A program made the position numbers and the translations under genes. Positions 1 to 8,550 of a DNA stretch of 64,000 bases are shown here, one piece after another. The notes under the pieces are model-generated. The model was not told where the DNA came from and ran no database searches. It was given only the letters and a program-made list of their open reading frames with translations. Origin of the DNA: Streptomyces sp. NBC_00344 (GTDB taxonomy: Bacteria; Actinomycetota; Actinomycetes; Streptomycetales; Streptomycetaceae); NCBI RefSeq assembly GCF_036088315.1, contig NZ_CP107996.1, positions 6,685,001 through 6,749,000 of the forward strand, given 5' to 3'. Each line of letters opens with the position of its first letter. Position 1 is the stretch's first letter.

Positions 1-121
1 TGATCGAGCCTGCGAAGTTGAAGCCCTCGCACTTGAGGAAGAGGGAGTGCCCGATGACCGACCGGAGATCGACATAGAGATCTTCTTCGTTGAAAGCGTA
101 GGGCACGGATATGACTGACAC
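1..121 (-). CDS. sbnA: SbnA-like 2,3-diaminopropionate synthase, N-terminal part only
   Basis: Partial gene that runs off the left edge; only the first 40 codons are visible. Reading leftward from a GTG at 121, the frame contains YAFNEEDLYVDL and then LFLKCEGFNFAGSI, the typical N-terminus of SbnA-type enzymes (cysteine synthase fold). The PLP-binding lysine that normally follows GSI would lie just outside the window. SbnA joins O-phospho-L-serine and L-glutamate to give N-(1-amino-1-carboxy-2-ethyl)-glutamate, the substrate of SbnB, whose gene lies immediately upstream. A Shine-Dalgarno (GAGGAG) sits about 6 bases before the GTG and fixes the start. It is the last gene visible in the operon, 197 bases after sbnB. 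Confidence 0.85.
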   Translation of the reverse strand, partial: MSVISVPYAFNEEDLYVDLRSVIGHSLFLKCEGFNFAGSI

Positions 122-283
122 GGTGGGCTCCTCATCTGCGGCACCTTCGGACTGCCTGGCCGGCGGTGGCGGTGGCCTCCGCGGCTCCGGGCGCGACGGC
201 GGTCCGAACTGGTGGGATGCGATGCTCTGTTGTGGCGTGCGGTGTGATGCGCTGAACTGTGGCGGCCGGCCGCCGGTACCGGC

Positions 284-302
284 GCTCCCTGCCGGAGGGA
301 GC
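284..302 (-). terminator. small hairpin between sbnB and sbnA
   Basis: GCTCCCT and AGGGAGC flank the 5-base loop GCCGG. The 7-bp stem lies in the 197-base gap after the sbnB stop. It could attenuate transcription into sbnA or protect an mRNA end. It is short and has no T-run, so the role is a guess. Confidence 0.25.
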
Positions 303-318
303 CGGTGGCCGCAGCCGC

Positions 319-1386
319 TCACCCGTACCTGCGCAGTTCATGGAAGAAGCTGTCGACGACCCGCAGATCGCCCGATCGGTTCACCTCGTCGTAGACGTAC
401 TTGCCGACCGCAAGGTCGAGCACACCGAGGCCGAACGGGGAGAAAACGGCGGTACGGTCCGCCGGCACGCTCACCCGGTCGGCCATCACATCGTCCAGCG
501 TTCCGTGCAGGAACTCCCGGCTGCCCGTCAGCTGCTCGGTCAGCTGGGTGGAGGTGGCGGCTCGCAGACAATGCTCGATGTCGTCGACGATGTTGGTCGA
601 GGCGAGCAGAATCTCCGGCGCGAGGTCACGCAGCGATACATGCAGTACCACCGGGTGGTGGTCGAACCAGGAGACATCACTGACATGCGGCTGCGGGGCG
701 ACCGTGGCGAAAACCACCAGATCACTGCAGCGGATCAGCTCCTCAGGGCTGTCGTGCACGGTGATCTGCCCGGCGGCACCCGACTGTTCCAGGTACAGCC
801 GGAAGCCGGCCGCGCTTTCGGCGGACAGGTCGTGCACGCCGATCTCGTCGAACGACCAGCCGGTGCCTTCCAGGAACGTGTGGATGTAGCGGGCGATCAG
901 ACCTGCCCCGAAGAACCCGACGCGCGTCGGGCGAGGGCGGCCACGACTGAGCCGGTCGGCCGCCGAGGCCGCTGACGCGGCCGTCCTGGTGGCGCTGATG
1001 ATCGAGCTCTCCAGGCAGGCGAACGGATAGCCGGTGAGGTGGTCGTTGAGGATGAGCACGGCCGAGGCCCTGGGGATGCCGGATGCCACGTTCGGCGGGA
1101 AGCTGGAGATCCACTTCACTCCGTCCACCTGCGCCGTTCCGCCGATCGAGGCGGGCAGCGCGATGATCCGGGACGACGGACGGTCGGTGAAGCGCAGGAA
1201 GGAGGACGGCGGGTTCACCGACTCACCGGAGCCGTGGAGCTGATAGGTGGCCTCGACCACCTCCACGATCTCCTTTTCCCTTCCGTCCAGGGCTTTCCGG
1301 ACCTGGACTCCCGGGATCACCGCGAAGGACGGCACGGCGGGCGGTTCGGGCAGTGCCGACCGCGCTGCGGCGGGGGCGGTAGTCAT
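319..1386 (-). CDS. sbnB: SbnB-like dehydrogenase of 2,3-diaminopropionate synthesis
   Basis: 355 aa, the usual size of SbnB and the ornithine cyclodeaminase/mu-crystallin superfamily. SbnB oxidises the SbnA product with NAD+ to release L-2,3-diaminopropionate, 2-oxoglutarate and NADH. The substrate-site signature GVKWISSFPPNV (about residues 90-101) and the Rossmann dinucleotide motif GFFGAGLIARYI (about residues 155-166) are both clear. Its start ATG overlaps the stop of the upstream dioxygenase gene (ATGA at 1383-1386), indicating translational coupling. With SbnA next in the operon, this marks a dedicated Dap supply for a natural product rather than general metabolism. In Staphylococcus the pair serves staphyloferrin B; in actinomycetes it serves Dap-containing peptides. 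Confidence 0.93.
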   Translation of the reverse strand: MTTAPAAARSALPEPPAVPSFAVIPGVQVRKALDGREKEIVEVVEATYQLHGSGESVNPPSSFLRFTDRPSSRIIALPASIGGTAQVDGVKWISSFPPNVASGIPRASAVLILNDHLTGYPFACLESSIISATRTAASAASAADRLSRGRPRPTRVGFFGAGLIARYIHTFLEGTGWSFDEIGVHDLSAESAAGFRLYLEQSGAAGQITVHDSPEELIRCSDLVVFATVAPQPHVSDVSWFDHHPVVLHVSLRDLAPEILLASTNIVDDIEHCLRAATSTQLTEQLTGSREFLHGTLDDVMADRVSVPADRTAVFSPFGLGVLDLAVGKYVYDEVNRSGDLRVVDSFFHELRRYG

Positions 1387-2387
1387 GAGAATGTCACCTC
1401 ACGTGTGGGTGAGCAGTCGGTCAGCCGCACCGGATCCGCCAAGGCCACGACCACGTCGCGCGGCCCCGCGAAGGGCTCCCTGCTGTGCGCGGTACGGACG
1501 TTGTCGACCAGCAGAAGGTCACCGGCCTCCCAAGGGTGGCGGGTGGTGTTGGCTTCGTATGCCTCATTGATCAGGCGCACGACGTCCTCGGTGAGGGGGT
1601 CGCCGTTTCCGTAACGCGTATTGAACGGCAGGCCGTCGGGACCGTACTCGTCGATCAGGTACTCCCGCACCTCGGGATCCATCGTCCACTCGTTGAGAAA
1701 GGCGATCTGGTTGAACCAGCAGGGCCGGCCACTGGCCGGATGGTGGACCACTGCGCTGCGACGCTGTCCGGTGCGCAGGCCGCCGACCGGATTCCAGGTA
1801 CATTCGATGGCGTTGGCACGGCAGTAGCGCTCAACGGCTTCCGGATCACTGGTCCCGAAGGCCTGATCCAACGACGCACCGATCTCGTCGTGGTAACTGC
1901 GGGTCAGCAACCAGCCCTCCCGCGCGAACCGTTCGGTCAGGGGCGGCGGCAGGGCGTCGAGTACGGCCGTCGAGTCGGCCACTGCGGTAGCCCCGCCCTC
2001 GGTGGGCGCACCGAGACACGCGAACAGCATGAGGCCGGGAAACTCCAGCGCGTAACTCAGCTCGTGATGCATACACATCGGCTGGTTCGGAGGCCACTTC
2101 GACGAGGAGTACACGCCGTCGGAGTAGACCGCCCGGGGGGCGAAGGCCTCCCGCTCGGCCACTGGAGTGACACCCAACTCCCGGAGTACGGCGGCGACAT
2201 CCGCCGGAGCACGCACCCCGAGGCCGCGGACCAGGACCGACCCGTGCTCGGCGACGGCCGCGCGCAGCGCGTCCCGGTTACCGGCCGTCCAGCGCGCCGG
2301 GTCGTCGGTGGCGCCGACCCGCAGTACCGGAGGTTTGCCGTGGTCCGTATCGAGTTCGGTTGCTGCGATGTGAAGTGAGGCCAACAT
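1383..2387 (-). CDS. SyrP/TauD-family Fe(II)/2-oxoglutarate dioxygenase
   Basis: 334 aa cytoplasmic non-haem iron enzyme of the TauD/clavaminate synthase superfamily. The segment MCMHHELSYALEFPG followed by LFACLGAP is very close to SyrP, which beta-hydroxylates aspartate tethered to an NRPS carrier. His and Glu of H-H-E-L-S supply two of the iron ligands; the distal His and 2-oxoglutarate Arg are probably in TAHSREPF and GPRD near the C-terminus. I chose the ATG at 2387 (preceded by GAGGAAG) because the reading frame further upstream has no protein character and overlaps the NRPS gene. It starts 13 bases after the NRPS stop and overlaps sbnB by 4 bases. The likely substrate is a carrier-bound amino acid, possibly Dap; this is inference. 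Confidence 0.88.
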   Translation of the reverse strand: MLASLHIAATELDTDHGKPPVLRVGATDDPARWTAGNRDALRAAVAEHGSVLVRGLGVRAPADVAAVLRELGVTPVAEREAFAPRAVYSDGVYSSSKWPPNQPMCMHHELSYALEFPGLMLFACLGAPTEGGATAVADSTAVLDALPPPLTERFAREGWLLTRSYHDEIGASLDQAFGTSDPEAVERYCRANAIECTWNPVGGLRTGQRRSAVVHHPASGRPCWFNQIAFLNEWTMDPEVREYLIDEYGPDGLPFNTRYGNGDPLTEDVVRLINEAYEANTTRHPWEAGDLLLVDNVRTAHSREPFAGPRDVVVALADPVRLTDCSPTREVTFS

Positions 2388-2400
2388 CGTGCTCTTCCTC

Positions 2401-5400
2401 TCAGTGGTGGTGGCTGTGGCAGCTGCCGGATGGGGAGCCGGACAGCACGATCTGTGCGACGTCCTGGGTGCAGTTCCGGAGGAAGGACCGGCCGCCGCCG
2501 GCCAGTTCGTGGAGGTCGACGCTGTTCGCCGCCACCTGCCGCTCGTGGTGATGTCGTGGGAAGTCCGCTGTGTGTGGGGCACCGGCCGAGACGACCACGG
2601 TGAGCGGGGCCGACAACTGCACGGCCAGTGGGGTGTCCAGCGCGTCATCGAGCAGCTGTGCGCCCAGGAACACCCGCCGGACATCCACCCCGCGCTCTTC
2701 CAGCCGCCTGGCAGTTGCCACAGCGAACGGCATCCCCGCGGACTGGCCCCACAGCCGGAGCCCGGTCAGACCGAGGCCGATGATCTCCTCTGCGATCTGT
2801 TCGGCGACGAGTGCGGGCGTTTCATCCGCCCCGGCCGTGCCGGGGCCGGGAAGCACTACCGCGTAGAGTGCGGGCCCGCTGCCGTGCAGTGCCCTGGCCA
2901 GGGTTTCGAAGTCATCCGTGTTTCCTTCGCCGCTGGGGAAGCACACCAGGGAACCTGCCTGCGCGCCGCCCGGCTCCGACAACGGACGGAGCAGTCCCGA
3001 GCGATGCTCGGACCCACCGTCGATCAGACCGGCGAGATCGGAGAGGATCGGGTGCCGGGCAACGTCCGTGACAGAGACCAGACGCCCCAGGTCAATCGCG
3101 AGCTTGACGGCTGACAGCGAGGTGCCACCCAGGCCGAAGAAGTCGTCCTGACGGCCTATCCGGTCCTGCGGGACGCCGAGAACCCCGGACCAGGCCGCGG
3201 CCAGCCGCCGCTCGGTGGGTGTGCGCGGTGCGCGGTAGCGTTCCTCGGTCGCTTCGAGTCGCGCCGCCAGTGCTCCCAGCGCCTTCCTGTCGGTCTTGCC
3301 GTTGGCGGTGAGCGGAAGCGCCTCCCGCCGGACGACGACCGAAGGGACCATGTACTCCGGCAGCGACTCACCCAGCTGGGAGCGAAGTTCATCGCCGTCG
3401 AGCAGGTCAGGGCCGCAGCAGAAGGCGACCAGACGTGTGCTGTGCCCCGCCCGCTGGTCGACCACCACGGCACCGTCGTGGACTCCGGGCAGGCGCGCCA
3501 GGGCGCTTTCGATCTCGCCGGTCTCGATGCGGAATCCCCGGATCTTCACCTGGCCGTCCCGACGGCCGAGGTATTCCAGCTTTCCCTCCGGGCGCCAGCG
3601 TCCGTAGTCGCCTCCCCGGAAGAGCCGCTGCCCGGGGTGGTGCGGATCAGGCAGGAAGGACTGCCGAGTGCGCTCGGGATCGTTGATGTAGCCGCGCCCG
3701 ACGCAGACCCCCGAGAAGACAATGGTCCCGGGGGCGCCGAGCGGCACCGGTGTCAGGTGTTCGTCGACGACGTAGACGTGCACATTGTTGACGGGCCGGC
3801 CGAGCGGAACCCGTCCGGCGTCCGGTGCCCGGTCCATGACCTCGTGGTTGGTGTCGTCCGATGTCTCGGTCAGTCCATAGGCGTTGACCAGCCCGACCCC
3901 GGGCTGGACCGCGAACCAGCGCCGGGCCAGTTCGGTGCTCAGTGCCTCGCCGGTTACCGACACGCGCCGCAGGTCCGGCAGTTCGCGGGGGGATTGCTCC
4001 AGGCAGGACACGAAAACTTCGAGGTAGGACGGGACCAGCTGGAGCACGGCGGCCCGGCCATCGGTGATGGTGTCGAGGAAGCGCCGCACGTCCAGCACCG
4101 CAGCCTGTTCGACCAGCAGGGTCCGGCCGCCGGTAAGCAGTGCGGACAGCAGCTGCCACAGCGAGATGTCGAAGCATTGGGGAGCGGTCTGGGCGACCAC
4201 CTGCCCCTCCTGGATCCCGAGGTCGTCGATCTTGGCGTAGAGGTGGTTGAGCATGCCCGCGTGCTCGCACATCGCGCCCTTGGGCTCACCCGTGGAACCG
4301 GAGGTGAAATAGATGTAGGCGATCTGGTCGGGTGCGACGCCGAGACCGGGGTCGCCGTCATGGTGGTCCTCCCGGCAGAGGGCGTCGATGAAGAGCGTCC
4401 GGGCTCCCGGTACCGAGTCGAGGGCCCGGTCGAGGCAGGCGGTGCTGCCGGGTTCGGTCAGCACAGTGCGGCACGCAGCACGCGCCAGCATGGTGGCGAT
4501 GCGGTCGGCGGGGAAATGCGGCTCGACGGGCAGGTACACGCCACCGGCCTTGAGGACGGCGATGACCGCGGCCATCCACTCCAGGTTGCGCTCGGTGACG
4601 ACCGCGACGACGTCCTGGCGGCGCAGCCCTCGTGCGAGCAGGGCGTGTGCCAGCCGGTTGGCGCGCATATTGAGTTCCCGGTACGTCCACTGCCGGTCCC
4701 CGTGGACGGCCGCGACGGCGTCCGGGTGAGCCCGCACTCGCTGTTCGAACAGCTCGTGGAACCGGCGGTCGGGCAGTTCCCGGTGCGGTCCGGCCATTCC
4801 TTCGAGCTGGTACCGGAGCTCCTCGGCGGAGAGCAGGGTCTGCTGCCCGTGCATGGCATCCGGATCGGCGGCGATGAGTGTCAGCGCTGTGACGTAGTAG
4901 CCACCGATTCTCGCGGCGCATTCCGCGTCGAGCGCATCCGCCCGGTACCGCAGTCGCAGTACACCGCGGGGGGAAAGTGCCACCCGCAGTACCGGGTTCC
5001 CCGGGCGATGGTCGTCATCGGCCATATCGCACACGGTCTCGGGGGACTCGTCCGCCGGCTCCTGCCCGGGGGCGCCGGTGGGCAGATCCTGGCGCGCCAG
5101 AACTTCTGCCTCGGCACGGTGCACGTCCAGCAGCAGGGCCCGCCATGAGCCGGACGCGGTCGCCAGCCGGCAACGCAACGGCGCGCCGCCTCGCGCAGGG
5201 ACGTAGCCGGTGGTGACCTCGCTCTCCCCGGACAGCGCGGCAAGCACCTTGGCGTGAGCAGTCAGCAGCATCGAACTCAGGGGAACCTGAAGCCAGTCCG
5301 CCAGCCGGCGAAGGGTGACCAGCACGCGGTCGGGCAGAGCCGTCTCGTGCTCTGCGGTACCGGGCGCCGGGGCACGGGTCCAGCGCGGGATCCTGGTGAA

Positions 5401-5460
5401 GGCGCTCTCGACGAGTACGCCGTGCCGGTTGTCGCCATTGGCCTTCAGGGACGTGTTCAT
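2401..5460 (-). CDS. NRPS: half condensation domain, adenylation, carrier, thioesterase
   Basis: 1019 aa. Residues 1 to about 215 resemble only the acceptor half of a condensation domain; no HHxxxDG motif is present. The adenylation domain spans about 230-735 (YFTSGSTGEPKG, NAYGLTET, GDYGRW, NGKTDRKAL). The carrier motif GLGGTSLS puts the phosphopantetheine serine at about 781, and the thioesterase motif LWGQSAG puts its nucleophile at about 907. By hand alignment to GrsA the ten specificity residues read D-I-W-Q-S-T-A-D-D-K; two acids at 330/331 suit an amino-bearing side chain such as Dap, but I could not match the code. The usual thioesterase GGHFF histidine region reads GGGRSFL, so the catalytic His may be missing. 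The start overlaps the upstream stop (ATGA), so translation is coupled. Confidence 0.93.
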   Translation of the reverse strand: MNTSLKANGDNRHGVLVESAFTRIPRWTRAPAPGTAEHETALPDRVLVTLRRLADWLQVPLSSMLLTAHAKVLAALSGESEVTTGYVPARGGAPLRCRLATASGSWRALLLDVHRAEAEVLARQDLPTGAPGQEPADESPETVCDMADDDHRPGNPVLRVALSPRGVLRLRYRADALDAECAARIGGYYVTALTLIAADPDAMHGQQTLLSAEELRYQLEGMAGPHRELPDRRFHELFEQRVRAHPDAVAAVHGDRQWTYRELNMRANRLAHALLARGLRRQDVVAVVTERNLEWMAAVIAVLKAGGVYLPVEPHFPADRIATMLARAACRTVLTEPGSTACLDRALDSVPGARTLFIDALCREDHHDGDPGLGVAPDQIAYIYFTSGSTGEPKGAMCEHAGMLNHLYAKIDDLGIQEGQVVAQTAPQCFDISLWQLLSALLTGGRTLLVEQAAVLDVRRFLDTITDGRAAVLQLVPSYLEVFVSCLEQSPRELPDLRRVSVTGEALSTELARRWFAVQPGVGLVNAYGLTETSDDTNHEVMDRAPDAGRVPLGRPVNNVHVYVVDEHLTPVPLGAPGTIVFSGVCVGRGYINDPERTRQSFLPDPHHPGQRLFRGGDYGRWRPEGKLEYLGRRDGQVKIRGFRIETGEIESALARLPGVHDGAVVVDQRAGHSTRLVAFCCGPDLLDGDELRSQLGESLPEYMVPSVVVRREALPLTANGKTDRKALGALAARLEATEERYRAPRTPTERRLAAAWSGVLGVPQDRIGRQDDFFGLGGTSLSAVKLAIDLGRLVSVTDVARHPILSDLAGLIDGGSEHRSGLLRPLSEPGGAQAGSLVCFPSGEGNTDDFETLARALHGSGPALYAVVLPGPGTAGADETPALVAEQIAEEIIGLGLTGLRLWGQSAGMPFAVATARRLEERGVDVRRVFLGAQLLDDALDTPLAVQLSAPLTVVVSAGAPHTADFPRHHHERQVAANSVDLHELAGGGRSFLRNCTQDVAQIVLSGSPSGSCHSHHH

Positions 5461-7982
5461 GGCTGCCTCCTTTCCTCACGGGCATCTCCGCGCATCGTCT
5501 GCCGGGCCGGGTTCCCACCCCACTCCACGTGCGGCGGAACGACCTCGCCCTTCATCAGGAAGGAATCCGGTGCGAGGACGGCACCGTCACCCATGGCGAC
5601 GCCGTAATGCACGAAGGCCCCGACCCCGAGCGTGCATCCGTCGGCGATCGTGGTGCGGTCGGACTTGAAGGTGCCGTCTTCCTGGGAATGGGTCTGCACT
5701 ACGCTTCCCGCGTTGAGAGTGCAGCCGTCGCCAATGGCTACCAGCGTCCGCTCGGTCAGGTAGCAGCCGTCGTCGAAGACCCTGCTGCCGATCCGGACGC
5801 CCAGCAGCCGCCAGATGATGCTCTTGAACGGGGTGCCGTTGAAGATTCGCAGGTATGCCTCCGAAGGCACCTTCCAGAAGCGTTCCCGCCTCCAGAAGCG
5901 CGGATCGTAGATCGAGCAGAACAGCGGAGTCAGGGGATGGAACACGGTCACACCGCGTTCGACCAGTACGAAGAACACGGTTCCGGTCGCAACGACCAGG
6001 ACATTGCCCAGCGCGATCGCCCCTGCCCCGAGCGTTTCGTAGAGGTCAGCGGCGACGGCGATGAGCAGCGTGACCCAGAAGAAGTAGAACCAGCGCACCA
6101 GCAGGTAGAGCCCCGCGGTTGCCGCGTTGTGCCTGTTCTTGGCTGCGAGGTGGCCGCTCAACTGATCGCCGCTCTTCAGCGGGTCGAAGGCGCCGTCCCG
6201 CAGGACCGAGCGCGGGATTTCGAAGCTGGGTGAGCCCAGGAGCCCGACGTTTTCACGGACTGCCCCGTCGACGGGGACCATGACCTTCGTCGCGAGGAGA
6301 CAGTTGTCACCCGTTCTGCCCCGTGAGGGATAGGCGATCCTGTTCCCGAGGAAGTTGCGGGGTCCGATCGACGTCCGGGACACGCGAAACGACGTGTTCG
6401 AAAAGTCGGCGTTCATGACCGACAGCCCGTCGGCGACCATCGTGCCGCTCCCGACGGAACTCAGGTACGGGGTCTCGTGTTTCACCTCGGTGCCGAAGTT
6501 CGATCCGGTCTGCTCGATCCGGGACAGGTCGTACCCGAGGCAGCGGAGGTAGTGGACGATGCCGGAACTGTCACCGAAAAGGCGCGTCAGGAAACGGCGG
6601 TTGGTCACGAGCGCGATCACCCGGTGCACCCCGTGGTGGAAGCCGTACAGCGGGTACACCTTGCCCGGCGCGATGGTCCGGCTGAGCAGGCGGGGAACGC
6701 TCGCCACGAGAAGCAGGCCCACAGGTACGGCGGCCAGGAAGAGCAGGGACACCGCGAGGGTGTCGGCGTAGAAGCTCCAGGTCGCGAGGGCCGCAGAGCC
6801 CGGTTGAAGGACTGTGGTGAGCTGGGGGGCCTCGGCCAGCAGCAGGCCCACGCCGCCGACTGCCAGCGGCACGTAGAGGAGCAGCACGGTCAGGAGCTCC
6901 AGGAAGCTGTGCCCCGCCCTCCTCAGGGCTCCACAGGCGGCGGGCTCCACAGTCCGGTAGTCCACATCGGTCCGCTGCGCCGGTGACCCGTGCCAGTGTT
7001 CACCGGCCGGCACCGCCTGCCCGCTGTGCAGCGATGAGGCATGGCCGAGCTGGGCCCGGTCGCCGAGCGAACTCCCGACGTCCAGGACGGTGGCCTCGCT
7101 GATGATCACGTCCTTGCCCAGGGTCACCGCACCGGTCTGGATCAAGCCGGCCCGGGCCCGGTAGCAGTTGAAGAAGGAGTCCTTGCGGATGACGGTGCCC
7201 GCGCCGACGGTGAGCAGATCGGTGCACACAGGCACATTGCGCGAGAAGACCGCGACGCCGGACCCGATTTTCGCGCCGAGGGCCCGGAGGTAGAGCGTGT
7301 AGAGAGGCGAACCGACGAACAGGACAAGCGGGTCCGATCGGATCAGTGTCCTGACGACCCAGAAGCGGACGTACGACAGGCTCCAGACGCGGATCTGCTG
7401 GGGCTTCCAGCGTCCGATGAGGGCCCATTTGGCCAGGACGGGAAGGAAGCACAGTACTGCGAGGGCAACGGCTCCGAAGAGGACCGACCGCAGATACACG
7501 TCGAGGACACCGGAACCGGCGGAGATCCAGTCGTACCCCCGGGCGCTGATGAGAGCGACGAGGTACGCGTACCCGAGGAACATCAGCAGCTGAAGCGTCC
7601 CGCACAGGACGTACTCGGTTCTGGAGGTCGCGACAGGCGTCGGTGCGGCGGTCGGCGCTCCGGACGGGACTGTTGGAGAGGTGTCCGACACGGCGGCCGC
7701 GAGGGCTCCGATCGTCGGGTGCCGGTAGATGTCCTTCATCGAAACCGGCGGCAGACCGGTGTGCTTCCTGACCCGCGCGCAGAAATGCGCCATCACCAGG
7801 GAGTCGGCGCCGAGATCGTCGAAGAAGTGACCTTCGACCGGTACTTGTTCCACACCGATGACGTCCGCCAGCAGCGCGGCGAGGCGTTCTTCGAGACCGG
7901 TTTCCGGGGCACCTGCTCCGCACCGGCCGGCGGGGGATGCCGGCGGATGCGAGGTCAGTGCTGCGACTGGCTTTCCACGCAT
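5457..7982 (-). CDS. Pls-like membrane polymerase without adenylation domain
   Basis: 841 aa integral membrane protein, first gene of the visible operon. Residues about 28-100 are a peptidyl carrier domain with the attachment serine in DDLGADSLV (Ser61). Six hydrophobic segments follow in pairs, separated by three blocks rich in hexapeptide-like turns (for example GAKIGSGVAVFSRNVPV, and GDGCTLNAGSVVQTHS near the C-terminus). This is the order seen in poly-epsilon-lysine synthetase Pls (A-T-TM-C1-TM-C2-TM-C3), but the roughly 450-residue adenylation domain is absent, which accounts for the length difference from Pls (about 1319 aa). I chose the ATG at 7982 because AGGGAG lies about 5 bases before it. 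The missing activation could be supplied by the co-translated NRPS. It may polymerise Dap at the membrane; this is inference from the family. Confidence 0.85.
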   Translation of the reverse strand: MRGKPVAALTSHPPASPAGRCGAGAPETGLEERLAALLADVIGVEQVPVEGHFFDDLGADSLVMAHFCARVRKHTGLPPVSMKDIYRHPTIGALAAAVSDTSPTVPSGAPTAAPTPVATSRTEYVLCGTLQLLMFLGYAYLVALISARGYDWISAGSGVLDVYLRSVLFGAVALAVLCFLPVLAKWALIGRWKPQQIRVWSLSYVRFWVVRTLIRSDPLVLFVGSPLYTLYLRALGAKIGSGVAVFSRNVPVCTDLLTVGAGTVIRKDSFFNCYRARAGLIQTGAVTLGKDVIISEATVLDVGSSLGDRAQLGHASSLHSGQAVPAGEHWHGSPAQRTDVDYRTVEPAACGALRRAGHSFLELLTVLLLYVPLAVGGVGLLLAEAPQLTTVLQPGSAALATWSFYADTLAVSLLFLAAVPVGLLLVASVPRLLSRTIAPGKVYPLYGFHHGVHRVIALVTNRRFLTRLFGDSSGIVHYLRCLGYDLSRIEQTGSNFGTEVKHETPYLSSVGSGTMVADGLSVMNADFSNTSFRVSRTSIGPRNFLGNRIAYPSRGRTGDNCLLATKVMVPVDGAVRENVGLLGSPSFEIPRSVLRDGAFDPLKSGDQLSGHLAAKNRHNAATAGLYLLVRWFYFFWVTLLIAVAADLYETLGAGAIALGNVLVVATGTVFFVLVERGVTVFHPLTPLFCSIYDPRFWRRERFWKVPSEAYLRIFNGTPFKSIIWRLLGVRIGSRVFDDGCYLTERTLVAIGDGCTLNAGSVVQTHSQEDGTFKSDRTTIADGCTLGVGAFVHYGVAMGDGAVLAPDSFLMKGEVVPPHVEWGGNPARQTMRGDAREERRQP

Positions 7983-8550
7983 GCGAACTCCCTGGAGAAG
8001 ATGCGACCACCGTCCTTGCGCCCCTGCGGATTCAGATCCGGTGAGCGCTCGTCGTGCCACACGGCAGTCCTGACGTGTATTCGATGCTCACAGCGGCCTG
8101 GATTGAAGACAGCGGATTTATCTCATATTTCGGATTTGTCTTCCAAGGGGTGGACAATGCTGAGACCGGTACCCGGAGCGCCCCTTCGCCCGGCATCGAT
8201 GGCACGGGGGAGTGTGCGGGCGTGAGGGACGGGCGTGTGGCCACCGATGGCTGAGCGGAGCCCCCGAACCGAGTGGCTCCACCGTCCCGTGTGAGACGTG
8301 GGACGTTCGTCTGCCCGTGGGGCCCTGCTGCGGCCCTGTCTGTGCCCGGGGTGGACTGCTCAGCCGAACGGACCCTGCCCGGCTGCGAGCTCCGAGGTGG
8401 GCCAGCAACCTGGGAGACACGCCTGCCGGCCGGCAGCGCATCTCGTCGCACGCGGGCTCCGAGCCGCGGGGCTGCACCATCGAGGATCGGACGGTTCGAC
8501 ACGTTGTGAGGCGGAGGTCGCACGCGGAACGCGAGAGGCACCAGCCGCGG
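7983..8550. promoter_or_regulatory. divergent intergenic region with AT-rich promoter zone
   Basis: 568 bases between the leftward Dap/NRPS operon and the rightward sigK-like gene. The only AT-rich stretch is about 8111-8150. It holds a direct repeat CGGATTT at 8113-8119 and 8131-8137 (18 bp apart). On the leftward strand it also has TTGGAA about 17 bases before AGATAA, a plausible promoter for the operon. Bases 8160-8550 show no convincing gene and no clear sigma factor promoter. Confidence 0.4.

Noticed and set aside
7041..8225. Long rightward open frame opposite the Pls-like gene
   Set aside because: Asp/Glu/Gly-rich mirror frame; the leftward gene has clear carrier, membrane and acyltransferase-like features.
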